A stretch of 45,682 nucleotides of DNA from Nitrospira sp. (GCA_015903945.1 JABMDL010000036.1:1-45682); one strand, 5' to 3'. Numbered from the stretch's first letter, positions 1 through 10,133 are shown. The notes: generated by a model from the letters alone, not told the origin. Translations and numbers: made by a program.

Positions 1-3000
1 GATGTGTACCAGGATTTGTTTCGGGAAGGGTCCTACACGGGCAAAGGCATTTACGAGATCGACGCATTCGAGGCGGCGCTGGCGGACAAGGTGCCGGACA
101 ATGCGATGCTCAGTCACGATCTCTTTGAAGGCCTGTTCGCGCGCGCAGCGCTGGCGACCGACATCGAGCTGTTCGAAGCCTTTCCTGCCCACTATGAAGC
201 AGCGGCAGCCAGGCAGCACCGATGGGCGCGCGGCGATTGGCAGCTGCTGCCCTGGCTGTTCGGGCGAGGGCATACCGGGTCTGACCCGCATCGCGCGGTG
301 GTGATTCCCGCCATCGGCCGTTGGAAGATCCTAGACAACCTCCGCCGCACCCTGTCGGCTCCCGCCGCGTTTCTGACACTGATCGTTGGGTGGATACTGC
401 CGGAACAATCTGCCTGGGTCTGGTCGGGATTCATTCTGACCACGATGGCGATTCCATCGCTGTTATCCTTCGTGCTTGGGCTCTATCCACGCCGCCCCGG
501 TGTGGCCCTGCATACACATTTTCGTGGGTTGGGCAACGACCTCAGGTTGGCCGCCAGGCAGATCGCGTTGACCGTCACCTTCCTCGTACATCAGGCCTGG
601 CTCATGACGGATGCGATTCTTCGTACTCTCGGCCGGCTCGTCTTTACGCACACACGAATGTTGGAATGGGTCACTGCGGCTCAAGCCGAGGATGCCTATA
701 CGTGCAATCTGACGGGGATGTACCGCCGCATGGCCGGCAGTGTGGCGCTCGCCGTCGTGGCGGCTGGTGGGGTGGCACTGTTCGGGCGCTCTGAGTCCTG
801 GGCTGCAGCGGCTCCGTTCGTACTACTCTGGCTATCGGCTCCTGCCGTGGCACGGTGGGTCAGTCTACCGCCTCGACTCACCGGGGCGGGATCTGTGTCT
901 CCGGCTGATGCGCGGACGCTCCGATTGATTGCGCGTCGAACCTGGCGGTTCTTCGAAACGTTCGTGTCTCCCGAGGACCATGCGCTGCCACCTGATAATT
1001 TTCAGGAAGATCCAAAACCCGTTGTAGCCCACCGGACCTCGCCGACCAATATCGGACTCTATCTGCTCTCAACCCTGGTTGCCCGCGACCTAGGATGGTT
1101 GGGGACTCTCGATGCGACCGAGCGACTGGAAGCGACGCTCGCGACCATGAACCGTCTCGAGCGGCTTCGTGGACACTTCTACAATTGGTACGACACAGGT
1201 ACTCTTCATCCGCTGGATCCCAAGTATGTATCCTCCGTCGATAGTGGGAATCTCGCGGGACATTTATTGGTATTAGGGAACGGATGCCGCGAGCTGATTC
1301 AACAAACTACCATCGAAGGCGATTTGTTTGCCGGGATTGATGATGCCATCCAATTGTTACGCGATGCATTGGAGGAGATTCCAGATCAGCGACAGACCCA
1401 CACGGTGACCAGGAAGCAGCTGAGCGAAGCCGTCGATGTGCTGGCCATGGCGCTCTTGTCGAGACCGGTCGATGCCGCCGGCTGGACCGCCAGGTTTGGA
1501 AGGCTCACCGCCTTGTCGCATACGGTCTCTGATATGGCTCAGGCATTGGGGCAGGAGTGCGGTGATGAGCCTGATGGGGAGTTGCGTACCTGGGCTGATG
1601 CGGTCCAGGCATGCGTGGAAAGCCATCTCCGGGACGTCGAATTGTTGCTTCCATGGGTCCGCTTCAGTGCAAAAGACCGGGCGGCTATGTTCGACCATCC
1701 GTCGGGGCCATCGCCGGAGTGGGAGGTTATCGCGCCGTTTTTCCGTCCCGTTCCCACGCTAGCGGTTGCCCCTGAACGGTTTGCGGATGCGCTCCGTGCA
1801 CTTGGGCGCTTACGGGAACACTTGCGCAGTCGTCCCTCGCAGGATCGGGCCACCTTGGCAAGAATCACGCTGCTGGCTGATGCCATACGGCAATCGGCCG
1901 CGGACATCGGCGCCCTCACGCGCCGTCTTGCAGCCATCGCCCAGACTTCGGAGCAGATGGTGCACGCCATGGATTTCACGTTTCTCTTCGATCCGACGCG
2001 CAAGTTGTTGTCGATCGGCTATCGCATAACTGAGAACAGTCTGGATCCCAGTTGCTACGACCTGCTGGCGTCTGAAGCCAGGCTGGCGAGCTTTATCGCC
2101 ATCGCCAAGGGCGACGTGCCGTCATCGCACTGGTTTCACCTGGGCCGTGCCCTGACGCCCGTGGGAGACGGTTCGGCGCTCGTGTCCTGGTCTGGCTCCA
2201 TCTTCGAATACCTTATGCCGGCGTTGGTGATGCGTTTCCCAGCAGGCAGCTTGCTGAGCCGGACGTATGAGTTGATCGTCCATCGGCAGATTCAATACGG
2301 TAGAGAACGAGGTGTGCCATGGGGTGTCTCGGAGTCAGCCTATCATGCGCGCGATCTCGACTTGACGTACCAGTATTCCAGCTTCGGGGTGCCGGGTCTG
2401 GGACTCAAGCGAGGCCTCAGTGAGGATGTAGTCATCGCGCCCTATGCCACGGCACTGGCGGCGATGATCAATCCTATGGAAGCCACGCAAGGCTTCGGGC
2501 GCCTCGCCGAGGCCGGAGGGAGGGGAGCCTACGGGTTCTATGAAGCACTGGATTATACGGGGACACGGGTACCAGAAGGAACAGACGTGGCGATCGTGCG
2601 GGCCTATATGTCGCATCATCAGGGCATGACGGTAGTCGCCATCGCGAATGTGTTGAACGATGGGGTGATGAGGGACCGGTTCCACGCCGAGCCGATGGTC
2701 CGGGCCACAGAACTCCTGCTGCAAGAACGGACTCCGCGCGACGTACCGGTGACGCGCCCGCGCGCGGAAGAAGTCGCTGCCGCGTCCCATGTCCGCGATC
2801 TCATCCCGCCCGTCATGCGGCGATTTACCACGCCGCATGAGGAGGCCCCGCGGACGCATCTGCTGTCCAACGGCCGGTATGCCGTCATGTTGACCACAGC
2901 CGGATCAGGATATAGCCGGTGGCGGGATATAGCGGTGACGCGCTGGCGCGAGGATGCGACGCGGGACTGCTGGGGTTCTTATATTTTTCTTCGCGATATC

Positions 3001-6000
3001 CACACTGGGTCTGTATGGTCGGCCGGTTATCAGCCCAGTGGCGTCGAGGCCGACGACTATGAGGTGTCCTTTTCCGAAGAGCGGGCTGAGATTATCCGAC
3101 GGGATGGCGACTGGACCACGACGCTCGAGGTGGTGGTGTCGTCCGAAGACGATGCTGAAGTCCGTCGCCTGTCCGTCACCAACTTGGGGGCCAGCGCACG
3201 CGATCTGCAAGTCACTTCCTATGCTGAGCTGTCTCTGGCTCCACAGGCCGCCGATATGGCGCATCCGGCCTTTGGCAATCTCTTTGTGCAGACGGAATTC
3301 GTGCCGGAGATCGGTGCGCTGCTCGCCACCCGCCGCAGGCGGTCGGATGAGGACACGTCGGTGTGGGTGGCCCAGGTGGTGGTGGTCGAAGGCGACACCG
3401 TGGGCGCAGTGCAATATGAAACGGATCGCGCCCGGTTTCTCGGACGCGGGCAGCATGCCCGTACTGCAGTCTCGATGATCGACGGGCGGCCCCTCTCGAA
3501 TACCGTCGGGTCGGTCCTCGATCCGGTGCTGAGCCTGCGCCGCACTCTGCATGTGCCCGCCGGCGGGACGGTGCGTTTGGTGTTTTCGACCATTGCGGGC
3601 CCCACCCGTGAGCAGGTGCTGGATCTGGCGGACAAGTATCGCGACCCGAGAGTGTTTGAGCGGGCCGTCTCGCTCGCCTGGACGCAGGCGCAAGTCCAGC
3701 TGCACCATCTCGGCATCGGGGCCGACGAAGCGCAGCTGTTCCAGCGATTGGCGAATGCCGTGCTGTATGTCGAAGCCTCACTGCGGCCTTCTTCAGAGAC
3801 ACTGGCTCACAGCACGCTGGACCGTGCGGCACTCTGGGCGCAGGGCATCTCGGGCGATCTACCCATTGTGCTGGCTTGTATCGATCGGGCGGAGGATGTC
3901 GATCTCATCCGGCAATTGCTCCGGGCACATGAATACTGGCGGATGCGGCAGGTATCGGCCGATGTGATCATTCTGAACGAGAAGCCGCCGTCCTACGAGC
4001 AGGATCTGCAAGGCTCGCTGGAGTCTCTGGTACGCGGTAGTCGGTTGCGCCTCTGTCCGGACACCGGCGGGGCACGGGGCAATATCTACCTTTTGCGGAC
4101 CGACCTGCTTTCGGCACAAAATCAGAAACTGATACAGCAGGTTGCCCGGGTCGTCCTGCTGAGCCGGCGTGGCACGTTGGCGGAGCAGGTGACTCGACTA
4201 CAGCGCCGGCACAGTCCGCCGCTCCCGCCCCGGCCCATACGGCGTGCCCGCAAACGCCTGGATGTGCCGTTGCCGGAGCAGGAGCTCGAATTGTTCAACG
4301 GTTTGGGTGGTTTCGCGAACGACGGGCGCGAGTATGTCACCATTCTCGGTGAAGGTCTGCGTACGCCGCGACCGTGGATCAACGTGATTGCGAATCCCTC
4401 GTTCGGGTTTCTCGTGTCTGAGTCAGGCTCCGGGTTCACCTGGTCGCTGAACAGCCACGAAAATCAGCTGACGCCCTGGTCGAACGATCCGGTCACCGAC
4501 CCTTCCGGGGAGGCGTTGTATATCCGCGACGACCATACACAGGAAGTGTGGAGTCCCACGGCCTTGCCGATTCGCGATGACCCGGCACCCTATGTCGCCT
4601 GTCATGGGCAGGGCTATACAAGGTTTCATCATGGCTCACATGGTATTCGGTCCGAATTGCTGCAATTCGTCCCACCCGAAGACTCGATCAAGATCTCGCG
4701 ACTCACGCTGCAGAACGCCTCCGGTCGCTCACGTCGTCTTTCCATTACAGCCTATGCCGAATGGGTGCTGGGGAGTAACCGGAGTGACTCCCATCCGTAC
4801 ATCGTCACGGAGATCGATCCCGGGACCGGAGCGCTGTTTGCGAGGAATGCGTGGGGCGGCGAGTTCGGGGGGCGCATTGCGTTTGCCGACCTTGCCGGCA
4901 AGCAGACATCGTGGACCGGTGATCGCGCGGAATTTCTGGGCCGCAATAGGACTCTTGAGGATCCACTGGCACTTGAACTGGGCGGGCCGTTATCCGGCAG
5001 GGTCGGTGCCGGTCTCGACCCTTGTGCGGCTCTTCAGCTGTCGATTGAACTGGAGGCGGGAGGATGCGCGGAGATCGTCTGGTTCATCGGCCAGACAGCG
5101 GGGAGGGAACAGGCTCGTCTGTTGCTCGAGCACTATCGTGGGGCGGATGTGAACGCACTCCTGCGTGAGGTTATCCGCCGATGGGACGACGTGTTGGGTG
5201 TCGTACAGGTTCATACGCCGGAGCGCGCCATGGATATCCTGTTGAATCGTTGGGCGCTCTATCAGACGCTGGTGTGCCGAGTCTGGGCGCGCGCGGCTTT
5301 TTATCAGTTGAGCGGAGCCTATGGGTTTCGTGACCAGCTTCAGGATGTCATGGCGCTCAGTGTGGCGGCGCGCGATGTCACACGCGAGCATCTACTGCGG
5401 GCCGCCGCGCGGCAGTTCGTCGAGGGGGATGTGCAGCATTGGTGGCATCCTCCGTCCGGACGCGGGGTGCGAACCAGAATTTCGGACGACCTGCTCTGGT
5501 TACCGTATGCAGTCTGCCAATTTCTCGAAGTCACCGGGGACGTGACGGTGCTGGATGAACTGGTGCCTTTTCTCGAAGGCCCGGCCTTAGCTGAAGGACA
5601 ACCGGAATCTTATTTTGAGCCGCGGGTGTCCTCGACGCGTGCCACCCTCTTTGAACATTGCGCGCGTGCGTTGGACCGGAGTCTTGCGGTTGGCAGCCAC
5701 GGCCTCCCGCTCATGGGCACGGGCGACTGGAATGACGGGATGAACCGTGTCGGCCAGCAGGGCAGGGGTGAAAGTGTCTGGCTCGGCTGGTTTCTGCATA
5801 CGGTACTCTGGGAGTTTGCCAAGGTGGCAGCTCAGCGCGGTGAGCGTGCTCGTGCTGAAATGTGGCGGCTCCATGTGAGTGCGTTGAAGGCCGCGATTGA
5901 GCGGGACGGGTGGGACGGAGAATGGTACCGCCGCGCGTACTTCGATGATGGGACGCCGCTCGGTTCCGCTGCAGACCCGGAATGCCGCATCGATTCGATT

Positions 6001-6687
6001 GCTCAGTCCTGGGGGGTGATCAGCGGAGGTGCAGATCCAGACCGCGGCGTGCGCGCCATGGCCGGGGTGGAACGGCATCTTGTGAACCGGCGGGACGGGC
6101 TGATCCGTCTGTTGACGCCACCGTTTGATCAGATGCCGAGTGATCCCGGCTATATCAAAGGGTACGTCCCGGGCATTCGAGAAAACGGCGGTCAATATAC
6201 CCATGCGGCCGTGTGGACCGTGCTGGCGTTCGCGGCGCTGGGTGAAGGGGACAAGGCCGGCGAGTTGTTCCATATGTTGAATCCTGTTCATCGGGTCTCC
6301 TCGCGAGCGAATGTCCAGCGTTACAAAGTCGAGCCCTACGTCGTAGCCGGCGACGTGTACGCCGAGCCACCGCATGTCGGACGCGGGGGATGGACCTGGT
6401 ACAGCGGTGCGGCGGGTTGGCTCTACCGGGCCGGTATGGAATGGATACTCGGTTTCCGCTTGCGCGGCGAGACGCTCTGCATCGATCCGTGCATCCCGCG
6501 TCACTGGCCTGGGTACTCGATTCGTTTCCGGTATCATTCGGCGGTCTATGACATCACGGTGGAAAATCCACGCCATATGAATCGCGGGGTGGCCTTGGCG
6601 GAACTTGATGGCAAGCCATTGAGCACCCGCGACCATATCCCTCTTGCCAAAGACGGCGGGCACCACATTCGCGTCGTACTCGGATGA
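1..6687 (+). CDS. ndvB: Cyclic beta-1,2-glucan synthase-like protein (GT84/GH94), 5' end outside the window
   Basis: The open frame runs from base 1, so the N-terminus is missing; the GTG at base 4 is internal to the conserved glycosyltransferase region and is not a start. The visible 2228 codons hold, in order, the end of a GT84-type membrane glycosyltransferase with a QHRWARGDWQ motif, several hydrophobic segments (about residues 110-290), a glycoamylase-like domain (WYDTGTLHPLDPKYVSSVDSGN near 400, WGVSESAYHARD near 775), carbohydrate-binding beta regions, and a C-terminal GH94 phosphorylase domain with GTGDWNDGMN, whose Asp is the family's catalytic acid, at about residue 1909. In the known NdvB/ChvB family this inner-membrane enzyme polymerises, cyclises and trims beta-1,2-glucan delivered to the periplasm. 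Family members are about 2800 residues, so several hundred residues lie upstream. The glucan linkage is inferred from the family. Confidence 0.93.
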   Translation, partial: DVYQDLFREGSYTGKGIYEIDAFEAALADKVPDNAMLSHDLFEGLFARAALATDIELFEAFPAHYEAAAARQHRWARGDWQLLPWLFGRGHTGSDPHRAVVIPAIGRWKILDNLRRTLSAPAAFLTLIVGWILPEQSAWVWSGFILTTMAIPSLLSFVLGLYPRRPGVALHTHFRGLGNDLRLAARQIALTVTFLVHQAWLMTDAILRTLGRLVFTHTRMLEWVTAAQAEDAYTCNLTGMYRRMAGSVALAVVAAGGVALFGRSESWAAAAPFVLLWLSAPAVARWVSLPPRLTGAGSVSPADARTLRLIARRTWRFFETFVSPEDHALPPDNFQEDPKPVVAHRTSPTNIGLYLLSTLVARDLGWLGTLDATERLEATLATMNRLERLRGHFYNWYDTGTLHPLDPKYVSSVDSGNLAGHLLVLGNGCRELIQQTTIEGDLFAGIDDAIQLLRDALEEIPDQRQTHTVTRKQLSEAVDVLAMALLSRPVDAAGWTARFGRLTALSHTVSDMAQALGQECGDEPDGELRTWADAVQACVESHLRDVELLLPWVRFSAKDRAAMFDHPSGPSPEWEVIAPFFRPVPTLAVAPERFADALRALGRLREHLRSRPSQDRATLARITLLADAIRQSAADIGALTRRLAAIAQTSEQMVHAMDFTFLFDPTRKLLSIGYRITENSLDPSCYDLLASEARLASFIAIAKGDVPSSHWFHLGRALTPVGDGSALVSWSGSIFEYLMPALVMRFPAGSLLSRTYELIVHRQIQYGRERGVPWGVSESAYHARDLDLTYQYSSFGVPGLGLKRGLSEDVVIAPYATALAAMINPMEATQGFGRLAEAGGRGAYGFYEALDYTGTRVPEGTDVAIVRAYMSHHQGMTVVAIANVLNDGVMRDRFHAEPMVRATELLLQERTPRDVPVTRPRAEEVAAASHVRDLIPPVMRRFTTPHEEAPRTHLLSNGRYAVMLTTAGSGYSRWRDIAVTRWREDATRDCWGSYIFLRDIHTGSVWSAGYQPSGVEADDYEVSFSEERAEIIRRDGDWTTTLEVVVSSEDDAEVRRLSVTNLGASARDLQVTSYAELSLAPQAADMAHPAFGNLFVQTEFVPEIGALLATRRRRSDEDTSVWVAQVVVVEGDTVGAVQYETDRARFLGRGQHARTAVSMIDGRPLSNTVGSVLDPVLSLRRTLHVPAGGTVRLVFSTIAGPTREQVLDLADKYRDPRVFERAVSLAWTQAQVQLHHLGIGADEAQLFQRLANAVLYVEASLRPSSETLAHSTLDRAALWAQGISGDLPIVLACIDRAEDVDLIRQLLRAHEYWRMRQVSADVIILNEKPPSYEQDLQGSLESLVRGSRLRLCPDTGGARGNIYLLRTDLLSAQNQKLIQQVARVVLLSRRGTLAEQVTRLQRRHSPPLPPRPIRRARKRLDVPLPEQELELFNGLGGFANDGREYVTILGEGLRTPRPWINVIANPSFGFLVSESGSGFTWSLNSHENQLTPWSNDPVTDPSGEALYIRDDHTQEVWSPTALPIRDDPAPYVACHGQGYTRFHHGSHGIRSELLQFVPPEDSIKISRLTLQNASGRSRRLSITAYAEWVLGSNRSDSHPYIVTEIDPGTGALFARNAWGGEFGGRIAFADLAGKQTSWTGDRAEFLGRNRTLEDPLALELGGPLSGRVGAGLDPCAALQLSIELEAGGCAEIVWFIGQTAGREQARLLLEHYRGADVNALLREVIRRWDDVLGVVQVHTPERAMDILLNRWALYQTLVCRVWARAAFYQLSGAYGFRDQLQDVMALSVAARDVTREHLLRAAARQFVEGDVQHWWHPPSGRGVRTRISDDLLWLPYAVCQFLEVTGDVTVLDELVPFLEGPALAEGQPESYFEPRVSSTRATLFEHCARALDRSLAVGSHGLPLMGTGDWNDGMNRVGQQGRGESVWLGWFLHTVLWEFAKVAAQRGERARAEMWRLHVSALKAAIERDGWDGEWYRRAYFDDGTPLGSAADPECRIDSIAQSWGVISGGADPDRGVRAMAGVERHLVNRRDGLIRLLTPPFDQMPSDPGYIKGYVPGIRENGGQYTHAAVWTVLAFAALGEGDKAGELFHMLNPVHRVSSRANVQRYKVEPYVVAGDVYAEPPHVGRGGWTWYSGAAGWLYRAGMEWILGFRLRGETLCIDPCIPRHWPGYSIRFRYHSAVYDITVENPRHMNRGVALAELDGKPLSTRDHIPLAKDGGHHIRVVLG

Positions 6688-7355
6688 TCCACATCGGAAG
6701 GGCCGAGATGCGCCATTGTGGCAATATTCCTCATTTTCTGAGAGCTTGGATTGGGATAGGTACTGCGGGCAAGTATTGGGAAGAGTCACCTTCAGTATTG
6801 GCGAAAGGTCATCGAAGCAGGAGTGCCCTATCCTCCTTTGGGACACCGGCCCTGGAGTAGGCCCATGGCAGAAAGTGGGTCGTATGAGGGCCATTGATGA
6901 AAAATAATGAGAAGGATCGTTCTAGGCACAGGGAAACTGGTGGTCCCGCGCAAACTGAGCAATTCTGAACAGACCGCCCATCTTCCTTAGAGTAATATAA
7001 ATGATAGCTGTCGCGAGTGTCTTTGGGTGCCTGTGTATTGATACGCGACGAGGAGGATTTCCGAAGCCGGCCTGATTCTGGACCGACGCCCTGGGGATTT
7101 CCCTTTCCGGCCGGATTTGCCAGGGATCCCTCACGCGAGAGAGCGACGGAGCTCATATGCCGACATCACATCTTCTCCGAGGCAAGAGAGTAGGCGAGTG
7201 GATCAGGGTTCGAGAAGAAGAGACGACTTCAGTGTTAAGCCGTCAAGAGGATTCTCAGTGGACTGAGGGGTCGAGTGGGTGGTGTAGCCCGTTCTCGTGA
7301 GGTCTGTCGAGATTAGGCACGAATGCCTGCCCACCGCTTCTAGAAGGAAGATCAC
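6688..7355. other. Long non-coding gap upstream of a small secreted protein
   Basis: No convincing gene is visible. The short open frames lack ribosome-binding sites and protein-like composition. An AT-rich patch lies near 6988-7004, and a perfect 6-bp inverted repeat (CTCAGT-gg-ACTGAG) lies at 7254-7267, about 90 bp before the next start. Either could belong to a promoter region, but no clear -35/-10 pair was found. Confidence 0.4.
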
Positions 7356-7757
7356 ATGGCCCTGTACATGCTGGTTCTTGCAATCGTTATCGGATATCCC
7401 CTGGCCGGCTTTGCGCAAGTCGTGGATAAAGGTGAGTTTGTCGCGATGGTCAAAGGCACGAAGCTTTGTGCTAACGCCATCCTGGATAAATCGAAAGGGA
7501 TATTTGATCCAGAGAACGTCTACTGGCGAGTCTCAAGTAAGGTGCGGACAAATGGCACGCAGACCGTCGCCGCAATTGTCATTGAAGCTCTGTACGACCG
7601 CAAGAGCGGTGAAACCACGATCACGGAACACCGATACGATGAGGACTACGCCATATTCTTTAAAAGATCACCGGAACACAAAGGGATGTTCCTTATGATT
7701 AGTCCGAAAGACGGCCGAGTGGAGGCAACAGTGGAAATTTGCGAAAAAAAGAAATAA
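7356..7757 (+). CDS. Small exported protein, possibly divergent PepSY-like
   Basis: A 133-residue product with an N-terminal hydrophobic segment (LVLAIVIGYPLAGFA) that reads as a Sec signal peptide cleaved after about residue 20. The start follows an AGAAGGAAG ribosome-binding site. The mature part begins VDKGEFVAMVKGTK and near the middle carries IEALYDRKSGETTITE. Both patches resemble the PepSY-like protein encoded at 8680 (ADKGKF..VVAMV and IRAVYVDAVSGEVLMTE), so I infer a divergent relative with a periplasmic location. It has two cysteines (one in KLCAN, one in EICEK) that could pair after export. No catalytic motif is visible and the function is unknown. Confidence 0.75.
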   Translation: MALYMLVLAIVIGYPLAGFAQVVDKGEFVAMVKGTKLCANAILDKSKGIFDPENVYWRVSSKVRTNGTQTVAAIVIEALYDRKSGETTITEHRYDEDYAIFFKRSPEHKGMFLMISPKDGRVEATVEICEKKK

Positions 7758-8159
7758 TGCCGGCATCGGGTAGAGTGGATTTCCAGAGGAAGATGCGACT
7801 CGTCAGATGGAAGCAGAGATGGTTATGAAAGAAGAGAGGCCATGTGTTTCTTGGTTCGTGGGTGCCATGAAAGTTGTGGATGAGCATTGGCGTATTTATG
7901 CGAGCTCTGACGTTCCAGTTTCGCTGACTGTCCCATCCCTTGCGCTTCCTGTTCCTTCCTAGCGCGATCGATTCCCCAGTCTCCGCCGCTTCAATGCCAG
8001 AGTGCCAGTGAAGTTGAGACAGGCTTGAGAGGTCTCCGATGGCTGGTTCGCTCGGAGGTCAGTCCGTTGGGCCCCGATGCGGTGATTTCCCGGTCGCTGA
8101 TCGGGGTGGCCATCGGTCAGAGTGGTGGAGGCGAGTTCAACAAAGAGGAGGTATTTATT
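7758..8159. other. Intergenic region with one doubtful 51-codon open frame
   Basis: About 400 bp without a supported gene. An open frame at 7807-7962 on the plus strand (MEAEMVMKEERP...) lacks a good ribosome-binding site and recognisable features, so I do not call it. The last bases hold the AGAGGAGG ribosome-binding site of the next gene. Confidence 0.35.
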
Positions 8160-8471
8160 ATGAGATTCATCATAATTGCCATCTTAGGATCCGTGTGTGC
8201 AGGGATGCCCGTACTTGCGCTGGCGAATCCTGCAATGCTGCCTCAGCATCCCGGGTATCCGTCAAGCGGAGAATTTGCAAACGATACGGGCCGGAAGAAC
8301 TTGACTTATAGCCAGTCTATGGAGGAGGCGGCGAGATCCGGAGATATCACCATGGGAACGGTGCCAATTGATCCCAAGCATACCGCGATACTGGGGCCAC
8401 AAGCGGTCGCCCCATCAAAACAGGCGGTTGGACAGCCTCAAAGAGAGGGCGTGCTGATACCAAAGAAATAG
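8160..8471 (+). CDS. Small exported protein of unknown function
   Basis: A 103-residue product. An upstream extension to 8025 is open, but the ATG at 8160 is preferred because AGAGGAGG lies just before it and the protein then begins with a clean signal peptide (MRFIIIAILGSVCAGMPVLALA). The mature chain is short, rich in Pro, Gln and Gly, without hydrophobic segments or cysteines, and looks mostly unstructured (LPQHPGYPSSGEF..., ending REGVLIPKK). I do not recognise a family. It sits in a run of four small envelope-directed genes. Confidence 0.7.
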   Translation: MRFIIIAILGSVCAGMPVLALANPAMLPQHPGYPSSGEFANDTGRKNLTYSQSMEEAARSGDITMGTVPIDPKHTAILGPQAVAPSKQAVGQPQREGVLIPKK

Positions 8472-8679
8472 GCCAGTAGTGGTACCTCTCGGTGTGGTCA
8501 CCAGGAAATCGGAATGTTGCAGATGAGGGAACGAGTCAACGCGGGCAGGGAGTCCGATTAGTGATTGGTGCTGCTGTACAGCGATTGAGAATCGTCGTTG
8601 GTACGGGAGTGGGCTCAATTATAACGGGAGGCTTGCGGTCATGTTCTTCTGTCGTAAGCCATGCCCAATGGAGGCAGCC

Positions 8680-9051
8680 ATGACGAACAAAACCTTTACG
8701 ATATGGCGAGCAATATTGATTGCGGTGATGGTAATCGGTTTAGCAGGGATTGTCGGTGAAATGGTCTGGAGCGCTGATAAGGGGAAATTCAAGGAGGGAG
8801 AAGTTGTCGCTATGGTGACTTCCGCCAAGGTCACGATCGGGGGAGCCGTAGAGACCTCTTTGGCAAGCACCGCAGGGCAGGCCATTCAAGCGGAATTGGA
8901 GAAGCGGGGGGACAAGACGGTATGGAAGGTCGAAATCCTGACCGCTGACGAATCGATTAGGGCGGTCTATGTCGATGCCGTTTCAGGAGAGGTGCTCATG
9001 ACCGAAGAGAAAGTGCCTGCGAAGAGACTGGTTCAAGAGAAGACGTTGTAA
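8680..9051 (+). CDS. PepSY-domain-like exported protein
   Basis: A 123-residue product from the ATG at 8680, preceded by a GGAG site. An in-frame ATG at 8641 would add 13 residues but weaken the signal peptide. The N-terminus (TIWRAILIAVMVIGLAGIVGEMVWSA) is a signal peptide or membrane anchor. The remainder has the PepSY pattern: a helix with an AIQAELEKRG core followed by strands WKVEILTAD and IRAVYVDAVSGEVLMTEE. PepSY domains are usually periplasmic and often inhibit or bind proteases or metal-related proteins; which applies here is not visible. It shares two sequence patches with the product at 7356. Confidence 0.75.
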   Translation: MTNKTFTIWRAILIAVMVIGLAGIVGEMVWSADKGKFKEGEVVAMVTSAKVTIGGAVETSLASTAGQAIQAELEKRGDKTVWKVEILTADESIRAVYVDAVSGEVLMTEEKVPAKRLVQEKTL

Positions 9052-9147
9052 CGCGGCTTGTCGCAGCACGTGTGGATGAGGGTTTGGTGGCGAAGGAGCA
9101 TAGATTCCCTACCAAGCACCGTGGGAGAGTGGCCTGGAGAAGGGAGT

Positions 9148-9798
9148 ATGCGACGACGATATGAGTTGATTGACATGGTCGTGGTTATCGGGTTCTGTGC
9201 CACGATTGCCGCTGCTGGCTTATTGTTCATGGCCGCGAATGGTACGGTATCTATTTCACCTGCAGAGAATCTTGCTAATGAAGGTGGACAGGTAGTCATG
9301 GGGCTAGATGACGCACGATGGCTACAGCCGATTCTGGGTCAGGCGATCGTTGATCAGGACCTCCTCGACCGCCGACACGCGATTGTCCTATCAATTGCGA
9401 GGATGCGGTTAGCGGGAGTGAGCGCAGAGTATAAGCGTGGGCAGAAGGCGCCTTTCAGTTACCTGGATTCGATTCGGTCATCTGCCATGTGGGTGGAACC
9501 CGATCATGCAGCGAGAGTTCAGGTGGTGATGGGACATGCCATTGTGCAGTTCACCCAGCGCGGGGTTCGGAGCGACATCCTGTCATCAGAGGGGGATCTC
9601 TTCGATTTTAATGTTCGGATGATTGATCAAGCTGATGCTCGGAGGCAACAGATGGACGCTGACTTCCTTGTTGATTGGCAGGCCAATCTCGGCCGTGCCA
9701 TTGTGGGTGCCACTCAAGCCAGCACGAGGAGTTCGGCTTTGGCGCAGGAGCGGTTGGGCTCGGCGATCATGCAGCTGGCCACCGTACAACTCAACTGA
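9148..9798 (+). CDS. Single-pass membrane protein with repeated LGxAIV motifs
   Basis: A 216-residue product from the ATG at 9148, which follows GAGAAGGGAG; an upstream GTG at 9058 gives a tail without a signal-like character. One N-terminal membrane segment (about residues 10-30) is followed by a soluble part with four copies of a short motif: LGQAIV (63-68), MGHAIV (128-133), LGRAIV (181-186) and LGSAIM (203-208), each in a helical context. No known family is recognised. The composition suggests an extracytoplasmic helical repeat protein. It is the last of four small envelope genes before a degenerate helicase remnant. Confidence 0.7.
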   Translation: MRRRYELIDMVVVIGFCATIAAAGLLFMAANGTVSISPAENLANEGGQVVMGLDDARWLQPILGQAIVDQDLLDRRHAIVLSIARMRLAGVSAEYKRGQKAPFSYLDSIRSSAMWVEPDHAARVQVVMGHAIVQFTQRGVRSDILSSEGDLFDFNVRMIDQADARRQQMDADFLVDWQANLGRAIVGATQASTRSSALAQERLGSAIMQLATVQLN

Positions 9799-9942
9799 CA
9801 TACGATGGCCACACATACTGTGATTCAGGAACATCTTGCTGCGGCTACTGCCTCAGCCACTCGAACGAAATTGTAGCCCGTGTGCTGGTTGGCATGCAGT
9901 GAGTCCGAGATCAGTCGGATGAACGAAGACCGGTTGATGTCA

Positions 9943-10133
9943 GGGTTGTGACGCTGTCTGTAAGGTGTGCCCGCAAGTCGTTTGTGGTGGTCCCGCGAAC
10001 GACATGGTTGAATGATAACGGATTTCGCGATCGCATCGCGACCAGGTCCGGTTCGGAGTGCGCTTATCCCGGTTGTTTCTCCCCTCGGTTCTCTGATCCC
10101 CTCATAATGCGATCAAGCTTTGAGAGTAATGCA
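9943..10133 (+). repeat. Duplicated promoter and leader region (copy A, decayed promoter)
   Basis: This stretch is a second copy of the upstream region of the intact helicase gene (16186-16382). From about 10016 to 10116 the two copies differ at only about eight positions by eye, including the same perfect hairpin (CGCGAT-cgc-ATCGCG at 10026-10040) and the shared CCCGGTTGTTTCTCCCCTCG segment. The promoter has decayed: -35-like TTGTGAC and -10-like TAAGGT (9961-9966) remain, but the spacer has shrunk to about 8 bp, so it should be inactive. Confidence 0.85.

Noticed and set aside
5587..6894. A 435-codon open frame on the minus strand
   Set aside because: It lies opposite the well-supported GH94 domain; its composition is that of an antisense shadow, with no start signal and no motif.
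7807..7962. A 51-codon open frame as a small gene
   Set aside because: There is no ribosome-binding site, no signal peptide and no clear protein-like pattern.
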